A stretch of DNA of 64,000 bases from Gemmata massiliana (GCA_000531095.1 HG799463.1:475527-539526), one strand, 5' to 3'. Counted from the stretch's first letter, positions 51,071 to 61,030 are shown. A program made the numbers and translations. Notes: generated from the letters alone by a model not told the origin.

Positions 51071-52710
51071 ATGCGGCCCACTTCGTCATTCCCGAACCCG
51101 TCCTCACCGTACTTCCTGGTGCGCATTACCGCGGCCCTGGGGGGCGGCGAGTACGCCTTTCAGGAACAGTGGCTCCTCCCGGACGGTACCTACGCCGACA
51201 AAGTCGGGGGGCGCTACGGCGGCAGCGAGAACCCGGGCGTCGCGCTCACGGGCGTGGCGCTGGAGGTCGGGGACTGCGCCCTGTGCCGCTCGGCCGACGG
51301 CGCGGGCGGGCTGACGTGGGAACTGGTCAAGCAAAAGGGCACGTGCGGCACGACCACGACCACGACCGCCGGCCCCCCAACGACCACCACGACCACCGGC
51401 CCGTGTTCGGGCTCCTGCCAGTGGACCTATTCGGCCTCCGCGAAGGCCTGGTCCCGCGCGAGCAGTTCGTGCGGAACCGGGTGCGCGTGCCTCGCCCCCA
51501 CCTTCTGCCCGGCGACCGATGCCTGCACCAGTACCGCCTGCGGGCACTTCGGAACGGACCAGGCGCCCCCGTTCTGCGGCGGCGCGACTACGACGAGCGG
51601 CGCGTGCACGACAACGACTACCGCCCCGGGGCCGGGGTGTACCGCCGGGTGCACCTGGTACTGCCACCCGACCCGGGGGTGGCTGCTGAAGAACAACGGG
51701 TGCGCGGGCAGTTGCCCGTGCGGCGCCCCCGCGACCCCGTGTACCGGTTCGTGCGAAGAAACGAGCACGCCGTGCGTGCCCCCGCCCCGCCCCCGCGGCC
51801 CTACTGCGCCGGGGGGTGCCGCTGGGTCTGGGTCACCCCCGAGAACTACTGGTACAAGCTCTCGGACTCGTGCGCCGGTGTGGGCGTGCCCAACTGCTAC
51901 TGCGACCGGCCGGCCCCCGACGGCACCGAGTGCGCGGAAGAAGCTAGTACCTTGTGCTACGTACACGGGAGCCCGACGGGCAGCCCCCCGTGCAGCGCGG
52001 TCACCACCACGACGGGGGGACCGGGGTCCGGGTGCGAGGGGACGTGCCTGTGGGGTAGTTCGAGTGGCGCGTCGTGGGACACGATCCTCCGCGCGTGCCC
52101 CGCGTGCGACTGCGCCCCACCGGTGGGCGCACCGACGGGCACCTGCTCCCAGGCCGAGGGGCCGTGCGTCCCCGGGGTAACGACCACCACACCGGGCGCC
52201 ACGACTACGACCGCCGGTACCTGCGGGAACTGCACCTACCAGTGCAACCACACCGGCATCGGCTACCACTACGTGAGCTCGGCGTGCGGCGCCGGGTGCG
52301 GGTGCCCGGACATCGTAGTCGATAGCGCGTGTGCCCCGGGCAGCTTCCGGGCACTCGCCTGCCGGACCGACGGGACGACACCCGGCCCGACCACGACGAC
52401 AACGACAACTACGACCACGCCGGCCCCGACCACAACCACGACCACGACGTCCCCGGGACCGCCCGCCACCACGACCACCTCGGGCGGCGGGACGACCACC
52501 CCGGGCGGGGGCGGGAGCACAGCAACGAGCGGGGGCGGGGGAACGACGACCCCGGGCGGGCCGTCCTACTTCTGCCAAACGTGCGAGAACGGCAGCCCGA
52601 ATTTCTGCAGCGGCGTGATCGTGTGTACCGTGATCGGGGCACACTACACGATGATCGACTGCGTCGCGAACTGCCAAACGCCACCCGGAACGAGCACGTT
52701 CCTTACGTAA
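51071..52710 (+). CDS. Cys-rich, Thr-linker fibre protein, frameshifted
   Basis: A protein of about 545 residues read in two frames: 51071 to about 51790, then a -1 change to the frame ending at 52710. A short N-terminal domain is followed by six Cys-rich modules of about 45 residues (C-x-x-x-C-x-W ... W ... C-x-x-x-C-x-C pattern, e.g. CTAGCTWYCHPTRGW), joined by runs of Thr with Pro/Gly (TTTTTTAGPPTTTTTTG). Module homology on both sides of the junction shows that it is one gene. The junction lies in a C-rich tract (51775-51800), where a sequencing indel is plausible. The long Thr runs are possible glycosylation sites. Start uncertain (GTG 51041 also possible). Confidence 0.7.
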
Positions 52711-52767
52711 CAACCGTGGGCGACTAATATCAGCACGTTTTGTCCCCCGAGTACCAGGCCCCCCCAC

Positions 52768-53346
52768 ATGAGCAGCGCGCCCCAGGCCCTCGACGCGCTC
52801 GCCCGGGCGCGGCGCGTTTGGGACAACCACAATCCGGAAAACGTGACGGGCGGCCTGATCCAGTTGTGCCGCGAGTTGGTGCGGCCCGATTGGGTGATGG
52901 TCGAAGTCGGGTGCTTCGCGGGCGTCAGTACCGCGATCTTCGCCCACTTCGCCGCGACCGTGTACGCCGTGGACCCGTGGGAGCTGGGTCCGGAGCGCGG
53001 GTACAACGAGATCCCAGCCTCCGCTATCGCCGCGGCCGCCGGGCGCTTCGATCTGGTGGCGGCGCGGTACCCCAATGTGCTCAAGCGCCAGGGGTTCTCG
53101 CCCGAAGCCGCGGCCGCGTTCGCCGGTGCTTCTCTGGACGCCGTGTACCTGGACGGCGCGCACGACCCGGCCGGCTTCGAGGCCGACGTGAGGGCGTGGG
53201 TACCCAAGCTCAAGACCGGCGCGTTCCTGATGGGGCACGATCTGAACCTCGTGGGTGACCCGCGCCGGTTCCTGAACAGCACCGCGGAACTGCGCACGTA
53301 TCCCGAATCCTCGTGGGCATTCAAGGTAGGCCAGAATGACCAGTGA
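52768..53346 (+). CDS. Class I SAM-dependent methyltransferase
   Basis: A 192-residue protein with a Rossmann-type methyltransferase fold: motif I VMVEVGCFAGVSTAIF (E-x-G-x-x-x-G), motif II YAVDPWE, and DAVYLDGAHDPAGF as motif IV. It resembles Methyltransf_24 / cephalosporin hydroxylase-like enzymes that modify sugars. It overlaps the following glycosyltransferase by 11 bases, so the two probably act together, perhaps on the Thr-rich fibre or on a cell glycan. Confidence 0.85.
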   Translation: MSSAPQALDALARARRVWDNHNPENVTGGLIQLCRELVRPDWVMVEVGCFAGVSTAIFAHFAATVYAVDPWELGPERGYNEIPASAIAAAAGRFDLVAARYPNVLKRQGFSPEAAAAFAGASLDAVYLDGAHDPAGFEADVRAWVPKLKTGAFLMGHDLNLVGDPRRFLNSTAELRTYPESSWAFKVGQNDQ

Positions 53347-55791
53347 CCTGTTGACGATCGGCATGGCGACGCGGGGCGAGCCGGACCACGTGTGGTTCAC
53401 GCTCACGGCCCTGCACGCGAACCACCCGCGGTGCCGCTACGTCGTGGTGGACAACACGCCCGGGCGCGACCCGCGCGTGGAGGCGATCACGCGCGCCGTG
53501 GGCGGCACGTACTACCACCGCCCGGACCTCACGGGGACCAGCGCGCCGCGCGACGCGGTGTTCCGGTTCGCCGAGACGCCGTGGGCCATGTGCATCGATT
53601 CGCACGTGGTCCTGGAAACCGGCGCGGTGCGGGCGGCGCTCGATTTCGCCGCCGCGCACCCGGGCTCGCGCGACCTGGTACAGGGGCCGATGATCTACGA
53701 CGACGGGCACGGGTACGCGACGCACTGGACCCCGACCGCCCCGCCCGGCCTCTGGGGGGTATGGGGGCGCGACCCGCGCGCGGCCACGGGCGCGCCGTTC
53801 GAGATCCCCATGACGGGGCTGGGGCAGTGGCTCATGCGCAAAGAGGCCTGGCCCGGCTTTAACCCGCTGTTCCGGGGCTTCGGCGGCGAAGAAGGGTACC
53901 TGCACGAGGTCGTCCGCCGCGCGGGGGGAAAAGCACTGTGCCACCCGGCGCTCCGGTGGCGCCACAAGTTCCGGGACGTGTCCGGCTGGCACAACAACCC
54001 GCCCCCGCCGTACCCGCTGCACCTGAGCGACCACGTGTGGAACCTCCTGGTCGGGCACCGGGAGCTGGGTATCGAAGCGACGGAACAGATCCGCGCTCAC
54101 TTCGGGAAAAGACTGGGCGCCCGGGAATGGGACGCGCTGGTACAGGCCGCATCCGCGGCCCAACCGTTCGGCGGCCCGCGCCCGGAAGTGAAGCGGCAGA
54201 AGATCCTGGCCGTGTGGTATTCGGACAACACCGCGCCCGCGGAACTACTGAAGCACTCGGCCGCGTCGGTCATCGCGGCCCAGGCCCAAACGTTGCGCCA
54301 CGACGTGACCGTGTCCGCGTGCTCCTGGGACCCAATCGTCGGCGCGCCGTTCGACCGCCCGGGCACCCGGTGGGGCCAATTCCGGGGCGCGCGGTTCGGG
54401 GCTACGGTACCATCCTGGCCCAGATCGAACAGGCCCATCAGCGGGCCGGGGCGCCCGGCGACTTCGACGCGGTCGCGTTCTGCGAGCACGACGTCCTGTA
54501 CCCGCCCGGGTACTTCGACCGGGTCGGTGACGCGCTCGCCGCAAACCCGTCCGCGCCCGTCGTGAGCCACCTCGACTACATCGGGCTGAACGCGACCGGC
54601 TGGCAGGCGGTCCGGGCGCGGCACGAACCGCTGCACCAACTCACCCTCCGGGCCGATGCGTTCCGGGCGAACCAAGAGCGGGCCAAAAATGACGCGCTCC
54701 GGTCCGATGTGGTCATCCTGGAGCCGGACCGCGGCGGCGCGCGAACCGATTGGGCGCGCATCACACCGACGGCCCCGAGCGGCGCCACCGGGACACCGAG
54801 CGTTCACGTGAACCACAGTGCCGGGCGCTTTACCGCGCACGGGGACGTGTGCTACGAGCCGCGCGGGTTCGCGCTCTGGCACCCTCACTGGGGCGAAGCG
54901 AAGCACTGGTGGCCGGGCGACATGAGCACCGTCACAGACGTGGCGACCGACCAGTTCAAGGGGGCGGGGTGCTCGGCGTGCGAGGCCTCGAAGCACCTCA
55001 CCCTGGAATCGTGGGCAAAAGCGGCTGCGACCAAACCGTCCGACTTCCACGAGCACGTTCCCACGCTCCGGGATCTGGCCGCGCAGTGTACCAGTGCCAC
55101 CGAATTGAGTTTGTGGACGAAACCCGCCGACGCAGCAATGGCCCACGGCCTGGGTGCGACCGGCTCGTTCACCAGCGTGTGCCCGCGCCCGAAACCCCAG
55201 TGGGCCGAACTCACCCGGCTCATGGGCGCGCGGTTCACCGGCATCGCGGTCGACCCGGCGTCCGCCCCCGTGGCCCCTACGGACCTGCTGTTCGTCGACA
55301 CGGACCACACCGCGAGCGCGCTTCTGCCGCTCCTGGAGGCGCACCACGAGCACGTGGCCAAGTACCTCGTCGTTCACTGCACCGTGACCTTCGGCGAGAC
55401 GGGAGACAAGCCCGAAACCCCGGGCGTGATGCACGCACTCCGCGCGTTCTGCCTCAAACACACCGAGTGGGTGGTGAAGCGCCACGACCGGAACAACCAC
55501 GGCCTCATGATCCTGTCGAAGTGCCCCGAGGACGTGAAAGAGCTCCCATCGCTGTGGCGCAAGGCGATGAACTACACCGCGGCCATGATCCGGCACAAGG
55601 CGGCAGGGTCACCGGTCGTCCCCCTGGAGGTGCTCGAGGAGCGCCAGGGCCACTGCGCCACGTGCGAGGAGCGCGCCCTGGACGCCTGCGCCGCGTGCGG
55701 CTGCCCGCTCGAAGCGAAACTCCCCCTGGCCACCGAGACGTGCGGCCTGGCGAAGAAGGGCAAGAACCCGAAGTGGGCGGCGCTCGCGTGA
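53336..55791 (+). CDS. Two-domain glycosyltransferase, frameshifted
   Basis: A protein of about 818 residues in two frames. Domain 1 (53336 to about 54190) is a GT-A family 2-like transferase: LTIGMATRGEPDHVWFTLTA, MCIDSHVVLE as the metal-binding region, FRGFGGEEGYLHE. A second transferase-like domain starts at KILAVWYSDNT, and after the frame change at about 54390-54402 (TTCGGGGCTACGG) continues with YGTILAQIEQAHQRAG, then AVAFCEHDVLYPPGYFDRVG. The C-terminal region ends in a Cys cluster (CATCEERALDACAACGCPLE). The shift lies in a G run: one base deleted, or a sequencing error. Confidence 0.75.
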
Positions 55792-55976
55792 CGGGCCGCA
55801 TGCCATTGGCCGGACACGGGACACAGTAACTCAACAAGAAGTGATCGGGAACCGTGCCGTGATCGCGCGATCGCGAGTGTTCGTGGTGGTGCGACAGATG
55901 ATCGAGGCCAATGCCACTTTGGGGCTGTTGGTCCGGAAAGTCCGGCGAACCCTCGTCCTAACTCGATGACGCAATT

Positions 55977-57338
55977 ATGGCCTTCAACGCGAACACTGCC
56001 TGGGAAGTACGAGTGACCGGGGACGACACGAACGGGGGCGCGTTCAATCTGCTCGCGTTGTCGACCGGGACCACGGACTACTCGCGCTCTGACGCCCCCG
56101 CCGTGTCCGTCACGGACGCGGTGACGAACGGGACAACGACGATTACCAGCGCGTCCGCGAACTTCCCGAGCGATTGCTTGGGTAACGGCATCTGCATCTC
56201 GGGCGGAACGGGCGGGATCGTCCAGCGGTGGGCACAAATCCTGTCCCGGACCAACGCGAACACGATCGTGGTGGACTCGGCGACCGGGCTGACGACCGGT
56301 ACGGGCGCGACGCTCAAGGTGGGCGGCGCAGTCGCGTCCCCGGGCGGCGCCTGGAACGCGCACCTCGTGTCGGGGAACTACGTCTTCATCAAGTACAACG
56401 CGACCCCGTTCCTGATTACTTCGACGGCGCAGAACGCCCCCGGCGGGCGCATGGCGCCGATTAACGGCGTCGCGTACTGCGGTTACGACACGGCGCGGAC
56501 CCTGCGCAACTTCGACGCGAACCGGCCGACGATTAAGCTCGATTCGAGCCTCTCGACTACGAACATTATTTCGAGTACCAGTTCCGCTCTGATCGAGAGC
56601 CTGATTCTCGACGGGAACAACATCACGAGCGGCACCGGGTGCACACACCGCGGGTCCGTGTGGCGGTGCCGGTTCCAGGGGTTCACAGCCGGGACCGCGA
56701 CAGACGGGGCCGCGACCGGGATCAGCGAGGCCGTCTTGTGCGAGTTCACGGGCAACTCGGGTGTCGCGGCCTGCACGTACTACAACGCGCGCTGGTGCGT
56801 GGCGTGGAACAACAGTTTCACCCCGTTCGCGGTCGTCGCGACGTGCGAGAGCTGTCTCTCGTTCAACAACACCGGCGCCACCACGGACGGGTTCTCGGCG
56901 TCGCGGAAATTTTACAACTGTGTGAGCTACAACAACGCCCGGAACGGGTTCGCCATCTCCAACGCCAATGAGAGCGCGGCGACCAACTGTATCGCGGAAC
57001 TCAACGGGGCGTTCGGGTTCAGCGGTAACAGTTCTCAGCCGATGCTCGTCAACTGTGCCGACTACGCGAACACAGTGAACCGGGTCAACAGTTGCCGAGA
57101 TGTGTACCCGATCATTTTGACCAGTTCGCCGTTCGTAAACGCGGCGGGCGGAGTTTTCGACCTCAACAACGTGACCGGTGCCGGGGCGCTGCTCCGGGCC
57201 CTGGCGATACCGGCCGCACTGCCCAACGGCGCCGGAGTGAACTACCGGGACGTGGGCGCCCTCCAGCACCCGGGCGGCGGATCGGTGGGCGGTCCCGTTC
57301 GCGTGCTCGCGCCTAACACCTGGCAATTTGTGGGGTAA
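55977..57338 (+). CDS. Beta-helix tail spike-like protein
   Basis: A 453-residue protein rich in short repeated strands with N, G, S and C turns (SALIESLILDGNNITSGTG; AVLCEFTGNSGVAACTYYNA; KFYNCVSYNNARNGFAISNA), the signature of a right-handed parallel beta helix. Such proteins form phage tail spikes that bind or cleave surface polysaccharide. No catalytic motif was identified. It is followed three bases later by the next fibre-like gene. Confidence 0.8.
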   Translation: MAFNANTAWEVRVTGDDTNGGAFNLLALSTGTTDYSRSDAPAVSVTDAVTNGTTTITSASANFPSDCLGNGICISGGTGGIVQRWAQILSRTNANTIVVDSATGLTTGTGATLKVGGAVASPGGAWNAHLVSGNYVFIKYNATPFLITSTAQNAPGGRMAPINGVAYCGYDTARTLRNFDANRPTIKLDSSLSTTNIISSTSSALIESLILDGNNITSGTGCTHRGSVWRCRFQGFTAGTATDGAATGISEAVLCEFTGNSGVAACTYYNARWCVAWNNSFTPFAVVATCESCLSFNNTGATTDGFSASRKFYNCVSYNNARNGFAISNANESAATNCIAELNGAFGFSGNSSQPMLVNCADYANTVNRVNSCRDVYPIILTSSPFVNAAGGVFDLNNVTGAGALLRALAIPAALPNGAGVNYRDVGALQHPGGGSVGGPVRVLAPNTWQFVG

Positions 57339-57341
57339 CTA

Positions 57342-57800
57342 ATGGCTGGAATCGTTGCGCACGTTAATAGCGGCGAAGTCGCGCTCGTGGCGAACACCGC
57401 GAAGACGGTCTTGCAGATCAAGTCACCGACCAACCAGCGCGTGCTCGTCCGGAGCCTACGGCTGTTCGGGAAGGCCGCGGCGGGTGGTACCGGGGTGCCG
57501 GTCAAGGTGCGCGCGACGCGCTCGAGTGCGAACTTCGGCACTCTCAGTGCGGCGACGCCGGGGAAGAATGATTCGAGTGACAGCGAGGCACTTCAAGCCA
57601 CATCTGGCGCGAACGCGACCGTCGAGCCGACCAGCCCGACCGACACCGGGCTGATCTGGGAGGTTCCGGATCAATCTGGCGTGATCGAGTTCCTCCCGCC
57701 GGGGATGGAAATTCGCGTGCCGGGTGGGACGGCGCTCAACATCGAGTGTACCTCGACGGGCACACCAACTGTTGCGATCCAGGCCACCTACGAAGAGTGA
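57342..57800 (+). CDS. Tail fibre-associated hypothetical protein
   Basis: A 152-residue beta-rich protein (VLQIKSPTNQRVLVRSLRLF; IEFLPPGMEIRVPGGTALNI; TSTGTPTVAIQATYEE). The strand and turn pattern suggests a jelly-roll or fibre-tip domain. It is tightly linked to the spike gene and the next gene (three bases on each side), so co-expressed. No family recognised. Confidence 0.68.
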   Translation: MAGIVAHVNSGEVALVANTAKTVLQIKSPTNQRVLVRSLRLFGKAAAGGTGVPVKVRATRSSANFGTLSAATPGKNDSSDSEALQATSGANATVEPTSPTDTGLIWEVPDQSGVIEFLPPGMEIRVPGGTALNIECTSTGTPTVAIQATYEE

Positions 57801-57803
57801 CCC

Positions 57804-58127
57804 GTGCCGACGATTATCACCGGAGTCCGGCGCCGCAAGCCGTTCGTCGGGGCGCCCCAGCGCCAGATCGGCGGCGCGTCGGTCCGCCGACCGATCTCGG
57901 TGCTCGTGGCCCGAAGCACATTCGTGCGCCCGTTCCTCGCGCGCGCCGTGCGGGTACCGGGACCGCGCCGCAGCAGTACACCGGCGCTCCCGATCACGGG
58001 CGCCGCGGTCTGCATGACCGGCAGTGATCGGTCGGAGGTTGCCCTGAGTGGCGCCGATGAATCTGTGGTCACCCTGGCCGGCGCCGATCGGTCTGTTTCG
58101 ATCTTCACCGTGAATCTCGATTGCTGA
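57804..58127 (+). CDS. Small structural-module protein with short repeats
   Basis: A 107-residue protein starting at GTG 57804. The N-terminal half is basic (RRRKPFVGAPQRQIGG). The C-terminus carries three short repeats (GSDRSEVALSGADESVVTLA and GADRSVSIF), a pattern of small beta turns common in phage baseplate or fibre proteins. Function unknown. Confidence 0.58.
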   Translation: MPTIITGVRRRKPFVGAPQRQIGGASVRRPISVLVARSTFVRPFLARAVRVPGPRRSSTPALPITGAAVCMTGSDRSEVALSGADESVVTLAGADRSVSIFTVNLDC

Positions 58128-58138
58128 GGGCGCCACCC

Positions 58139-58540
58139 GTGCCTCCACTCATCCGCGAAGCCCCGGCCTACCGATGGCCGGCACTCCAGACCCAGACCGT
58201 GCGCGTAGAATGTACGCTCCGCGCGGGCCTGTCGCTGAGCGACTACGGCACCGTCACACTCACCGTGCGCCAAGACCCTGAGTGGCCGCGTTCCGGCCCC
58301 GCGCGCACGGCCGTCGATGCCGCCAATCCCAGGTCTGACGGCTGGCCGATTGCAGCGTTCGCCGTGGGTGCCATTGATGCCGGCGCGACCAATCCCACGA
58401 TCGTGTTCACGGTAACTGTGCCAGCCGTACCGGGGTATCGGCGCTACGCGCTCGATGTCGTTGCGTCAGGCGGAATCGCCGGGCGCGTCCAACTGGTCGA
58501 CACGACCTGGCTCACAGTCGTACCGAGCCTGTTGGGATAA
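58139..58540 (+). CDS. Tail/baseplate-region hypothetical protein
   Basis: A 133-residue protein starting at GTG 58139 (VPPLIREAPAYRWPALQTQT). Immunoglobulin-like strands (GTVTLTVRQDPEW; TIVFTVTVPAVPGYRRYALD; LVDTTWLTVVPSLLG) suggest a BppU-like or Ig-fold adaptor. It is the last gene before a strong terminator and so ends the late operon. Confidence 0.6.
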   Translation: MPPLIREAPAYRWPALQTQTVRVECTLRAGLSLSDYGTVTLTVRQDPEWPRSGPARTAVDAANPRSDGWPIAAFAVGAIDAGATNPTIVFTVTVPAVPGYRRYALDVVASGGIAGRVQLVDTTWLTVVPSLLG

Positions 58541-58550
58541 CAAATGGGGT

Positions 58551-58607
58551 GCACAAAACGCGAAGGGCGCACAGGATCTCATTCCGTGCGCCCTTCGCGT
58601 TTTGTGC
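58551..58607. terminator. Strong 22-bp hairpin ending the late operon
   Basis: GCACAAAACGCGAAGGGCGC (plus AC) at 58551-58572 pairs perfectly with 58586-58607, leaving a 13-base loop. It lies ten bases after the last tail gene. The A/T-rich base of the stem makes it potentially bidirectional. Confidence 0.75.
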
Positions 58608-58656
58608 CATCCGCCGGGCGCTGGCATGAATCGCCAGCGCCTGTAACGGAGTAACA

Positions 58657-59841
58657 ATGCGTGCGTACTACGCCCTCGTCCTGACCGCACTCGCGTGCAT
58701 ATCAGTGGGGTTCGCCCTACCCCCGGTGCCCAAGACACCCCGCGCACAGACCGAGTCCACTGCCCCGCATGCACTACGGGCACCAGATCAGCCGGACCGC
58801 GAGTGGAAGCTCCCGCCTGGCGAGCTAGCTCCCAACCAGATCGTGATCCAGGCCGATGCCGGCGACGTGGTCGATTGGGGCCACGCGACCATTGGCGTGT
58901 CCGACGCATGGAAGCAAACGAAGGGCAAGGGCGCGACGGTCGCCGTGCTGGACACGGGCTACGACCATACCCACCGCGACCTCAAGAACCAGGTGACCGC
59001 GTCCAGGGATTTCACCGCGTCACGCTCGGGCGATTCCGATGTGAACGGTCACGGGAGCCACTGCGCGGGCATCATCGCGGCCGAGGAAAATGGGGTCGGG
59101 GTGGTCGGGGTCGCACCGCAGGCGAAGGTGCTGGCCGGGAAAGTGCTCGGGGACAACGGCTCGGGCCTCTCGACCTGGATCGCGGCCGGAATCGATTGGG
59201 CCGTCGAGAACGGTGCGGACGTGATCTCGATGAGCCTGGGTTCGGACGCACCCGATTCGCGCATCGAGGCCGCGGTCAAACGCGCGCTGGCCAAAAACGT
59301 GATCGTGGTCGCCGCGGCGGGCAACTGCGGGCCGCGCGAGGGCACCGCGGGTTGGCCCGGGAGCTTCGAGGGCGTGGTATGCGTCGCGGCCGTCGATAGT
59401 AACCAGGCCGTCGCCAGCTTCTCGTCGCGCGGCAAAAACGTGCAAGTCGCCGCGCCGGGTGTGAACGTCCGCTCGTGCTACCCCGGCGACCGGTTCGCCA
59501 CCATGTCCGGCACCTCAATGGCCACGCCCTATGTGGCCGGGTGCGCGGCCCTCTTCGTCTCGCACTGCAAGGCGCGGGGGATCAAGTGGACGCCGACCGA
59601 TTTCGCCAGCGCCATCGCGAAAACCTCGAAGGACCTGCCGCCTACGGGTCGTGACACGGCCAGTGGGTTCGGACTGGTTCAGCCGGCAAAGTTACTGCCC
59701 GCCGATGACCCGACCGTTCCGAACCCGCCGGCCCCGCCCGATACCGGTGACGGCATCATCATCACCCCGCCCCCGGCCACGCCCATCACCATCGGCGGGC
59801 GCAAGGTCAAACGCATCGTGCTGGAACTGGAACCGAAGTGA
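58657..59841 (+). CDS. Exported subtilisin-family (S8) serine protease
   Basis: A 394-residue secreted protease: signal peptide 1-20, propeptide to about 70, then the S8 domain with catalytic D99 (AVLDTGYDH), H132 (NGHGSHCAG), oxyanion N223 (AAGNCG) and S287 (SGTSMATPYVAG). A Pro-rich linker and a short strand-forming tail end the protein (PPAPPDTGDGIII). All catalytic residues are intact. Phages rarely carry secreted S8 proteases; it may process surface proteins or belong to the host flank. It lies just after the late operon terminator. Confidence 0.92.
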   Translation: MRAYYALVLTALACISVGFALPPVPKTPRAQTESTAPHALRAPDQPDREWKLPPGELAPNQIVIQADAGDVVDWGHATIGVSDAWKQTKGKGATVAVLDTGYDHTHRDLKNQVTASRDFTASRSGDSDVNGHGSHCAGIIAAEENGVGVVGVAPQAKVLAGKVLGDNGSGLSTWIAAGIDWAVENGADVISMSLGSDAPDSRIEAAVKRALAKNVIVVAAAGNCGPREGTAGWPGSFEGVVCVAAVDSNQAVASFSSRGKNVQVAAPGVNVRSCYPGDRFATMSGTSMATPYVAGCAALFVSHCKARGIKWTPTDFASAIAKTSKDLPPTGRDTASGFGLVQPAKLLPADDPTVPNPPAPPDTGDGIIITPPPATPITIGGRKVKRIVLELEPK

Positions 59842-59912
59842 CAACGGGTTGTCGCTAGCGTAACTCGCCGGCGAGCGGCGCCACTTGGCTCGCCCTATCT
59901 CGCAAGGTTCAC

Positions 59913-60389
59913 ATGGTCACGATCGTCACCGTTGCCGTGCTCGTTCCCGTCGCGTGGTACGGCTTCGTGGCCAGCGCGGTTTTCACGTTGCTGCACACGG
60001 CGGAAGAAGTGTGGACCGGCGACGGCGCGCCGTTCTGGGGCTACTACCGCCGGCACTTCGGGCACGGGATCGGCAACATAGCCGGTGCCCTGCTCTTCTC
60101 GGGTCTCGCTCTCGCCCTAATTGGTCTGGCGATTTCGGGGTATCTGTGCGGCTCTCAGTTTTTCCTCGGCGGATTGCTCGGGGCGCGCATAGGTGATGCT
60201 GTTCTGTCGCACATCGGATTGCGCGTGCAATTTGTGGGGCCGAACCCGGGGCTGGCGACTGCGCCGCTGTACTTGGTCGAGGCCGCGGTGGTGCCGTGCG
60301 TGCTGCCGGTATCGGCGGTAGGGGTCGCGCTCGGGTTCGGCGCGTTCGCACTGTTTTGGTTCACGTCTTTTGTTCGGAGGAGAACGTGA
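59913..60389 (+). CDS. HXXEE-type integral membrane protein
   Basis: A 158-residue protein with about four transmembrane helices (VTIVTVAVLVPVAWYGFVAS; IAGALLFSGLALALIGLAIS; VVPCVLPVSAVGVALGFGAF) and the H-x-x-E-E pattern in LLHTAEEVW, near the first helix. Such proteins have unknown function. Given the position after the tail genes a holin-like role was considered, but the size and conserved HxxEE argue against it. Its stop overlaps the next start by one base. Confidence 0.7.
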   Translation: MVTIVTVAVLVPVAWYGFVASAVFTLLHTAEEVWTGDGAPFWGYYRRHFGHGIGNIAGALLFSGLALALIGLAISGYLCGSQFFLGGLLGARIGDAVLSHIGLRVQFVGPNPGLATAPLYLVEAAVVPCVLPVSAVGVALGFGAFALFWFTSFVRRRT

Positions 60390-60706
60390 TGCGCGTGGGT
60401 GTTCTGTGTTTAGTGGCTGTCGGGTTCGGGTCAGGCGCGCCGGTGAACGTGTCCGCCGGCCCGGTCCGCGAGTTCATCCGCGACCACCGACCGGGCCTGA
60501 TCGTGCCCAGGTCGCAACCGCGGGTTCAGCCGGTTGCTCCGGCCGTACCGATTGCCCCAACGTGTTCGTGCGAGATCAGTTGTCCGTGTGCGGGAGGAGA
60601 TCAGTTCCGATGGGCTGAGGCACCGGCGCTGAGTGTGACAGGTTGGTTGCACCCGCGGACGGTTAGCGCGTGTCCAGGGGGAACGTGCCCTGCTCCGCGG
60701 CGCTGA
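60389..60706 (+). CDS. Secreted Cys-rich small protein
   Basis: A 105-residue protein with a signal peptide (VGVLCLVAVGFGSGAPVNVS), a Pro-rich middle (VQPVAPAVPIAP), two cysteine clusters (CSCEISCPC and CPGGTC). GGAGGAG and a one-base overlap with the upstream membrane protein show coupled translation. It might be a periplasmic partner of that protein, similar in arrangement to spanin pairs, but no family match was seen. Confidence 0.6.
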   Translation: MRVGVLCLVAVGFGSGAPVNVSAGPVREFIRDHRPGLIVPRSQPRVQPVAPAVPIAPTCSCEISCPCAGGDQFRWAEAPALSVTGWLHPRTVSACPGGTCPAPRR

Positions 60707-60731
60707 AGCGCGAAATGTGGCAGAAAAAACA

Positions 60732-60758
60732 ACGCCGGCGGGTTTCCCCAACCGGCGT
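60732..60758 (-). terminator. Hairpin with U tract on the minus strand
   Basis: ACGCCGG (60732-60738) pairs with CCGGCGT (60752-60758). Read leftward it is followed by TGTTTTTTCTG, as for an intrinsic terminator of leftward transcripts from the sigma-like gene; read rightward it follows the 60389 gene without a T tract. Confidence 0.5.
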
Positions 60759-60835
60759 CGCGACCCGCGGATCGCCCATAACCGCGAATCGTTTGAGATA
60801 TTAACTACCCTTCAGACCACACGCAAGGATAAAAA

Positions 60836-61030
60836 ATGAATAGTTCCGTTCTGGACCTGATCGAAAAGGTTGCCGCACGAGTGGCAGACGGAAAGCTCAG
60901 CGCCACCGACGGTAGCGCGTTCCTCCGACGGCTCGTTCACGGCCCCGCGCTCGCGTTCGTGGTGAAGTGGACGGCCACCCCGTTAGACGACATCGCGCTC
61001 GAACTGTTCAAGTCCCTGATCCCGGAGTGA
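60836..61030 (+). CDS. Small helical hypothetical protein
   Basis: A 64-residue protein: SSVLDLIEKVAARVADGKLS, then FLRRLVHGPALAFVVKW and LDDIALELFKSLIP. Amphipathic helices, no membrane segment. AAGGAT precedes the ATG. It overlaps the convergent gene at 61008 by 23 bases. Not recognised. Confidence 0.55.
   Translation: MNSSVLDLIEKVAARVADGKLSATDGSAFLRRLVHGPALAFVVKWTATPLDDIALELFKSLIPE

Noticed and set aside
51071-52710. Diversity-generating retroelement targeting the Cys/Thr-rich fibre
   Set aside because: I found no reverse transcriptase or template repeat in the window; the internal repeats are modular, not adenine-variable copies.
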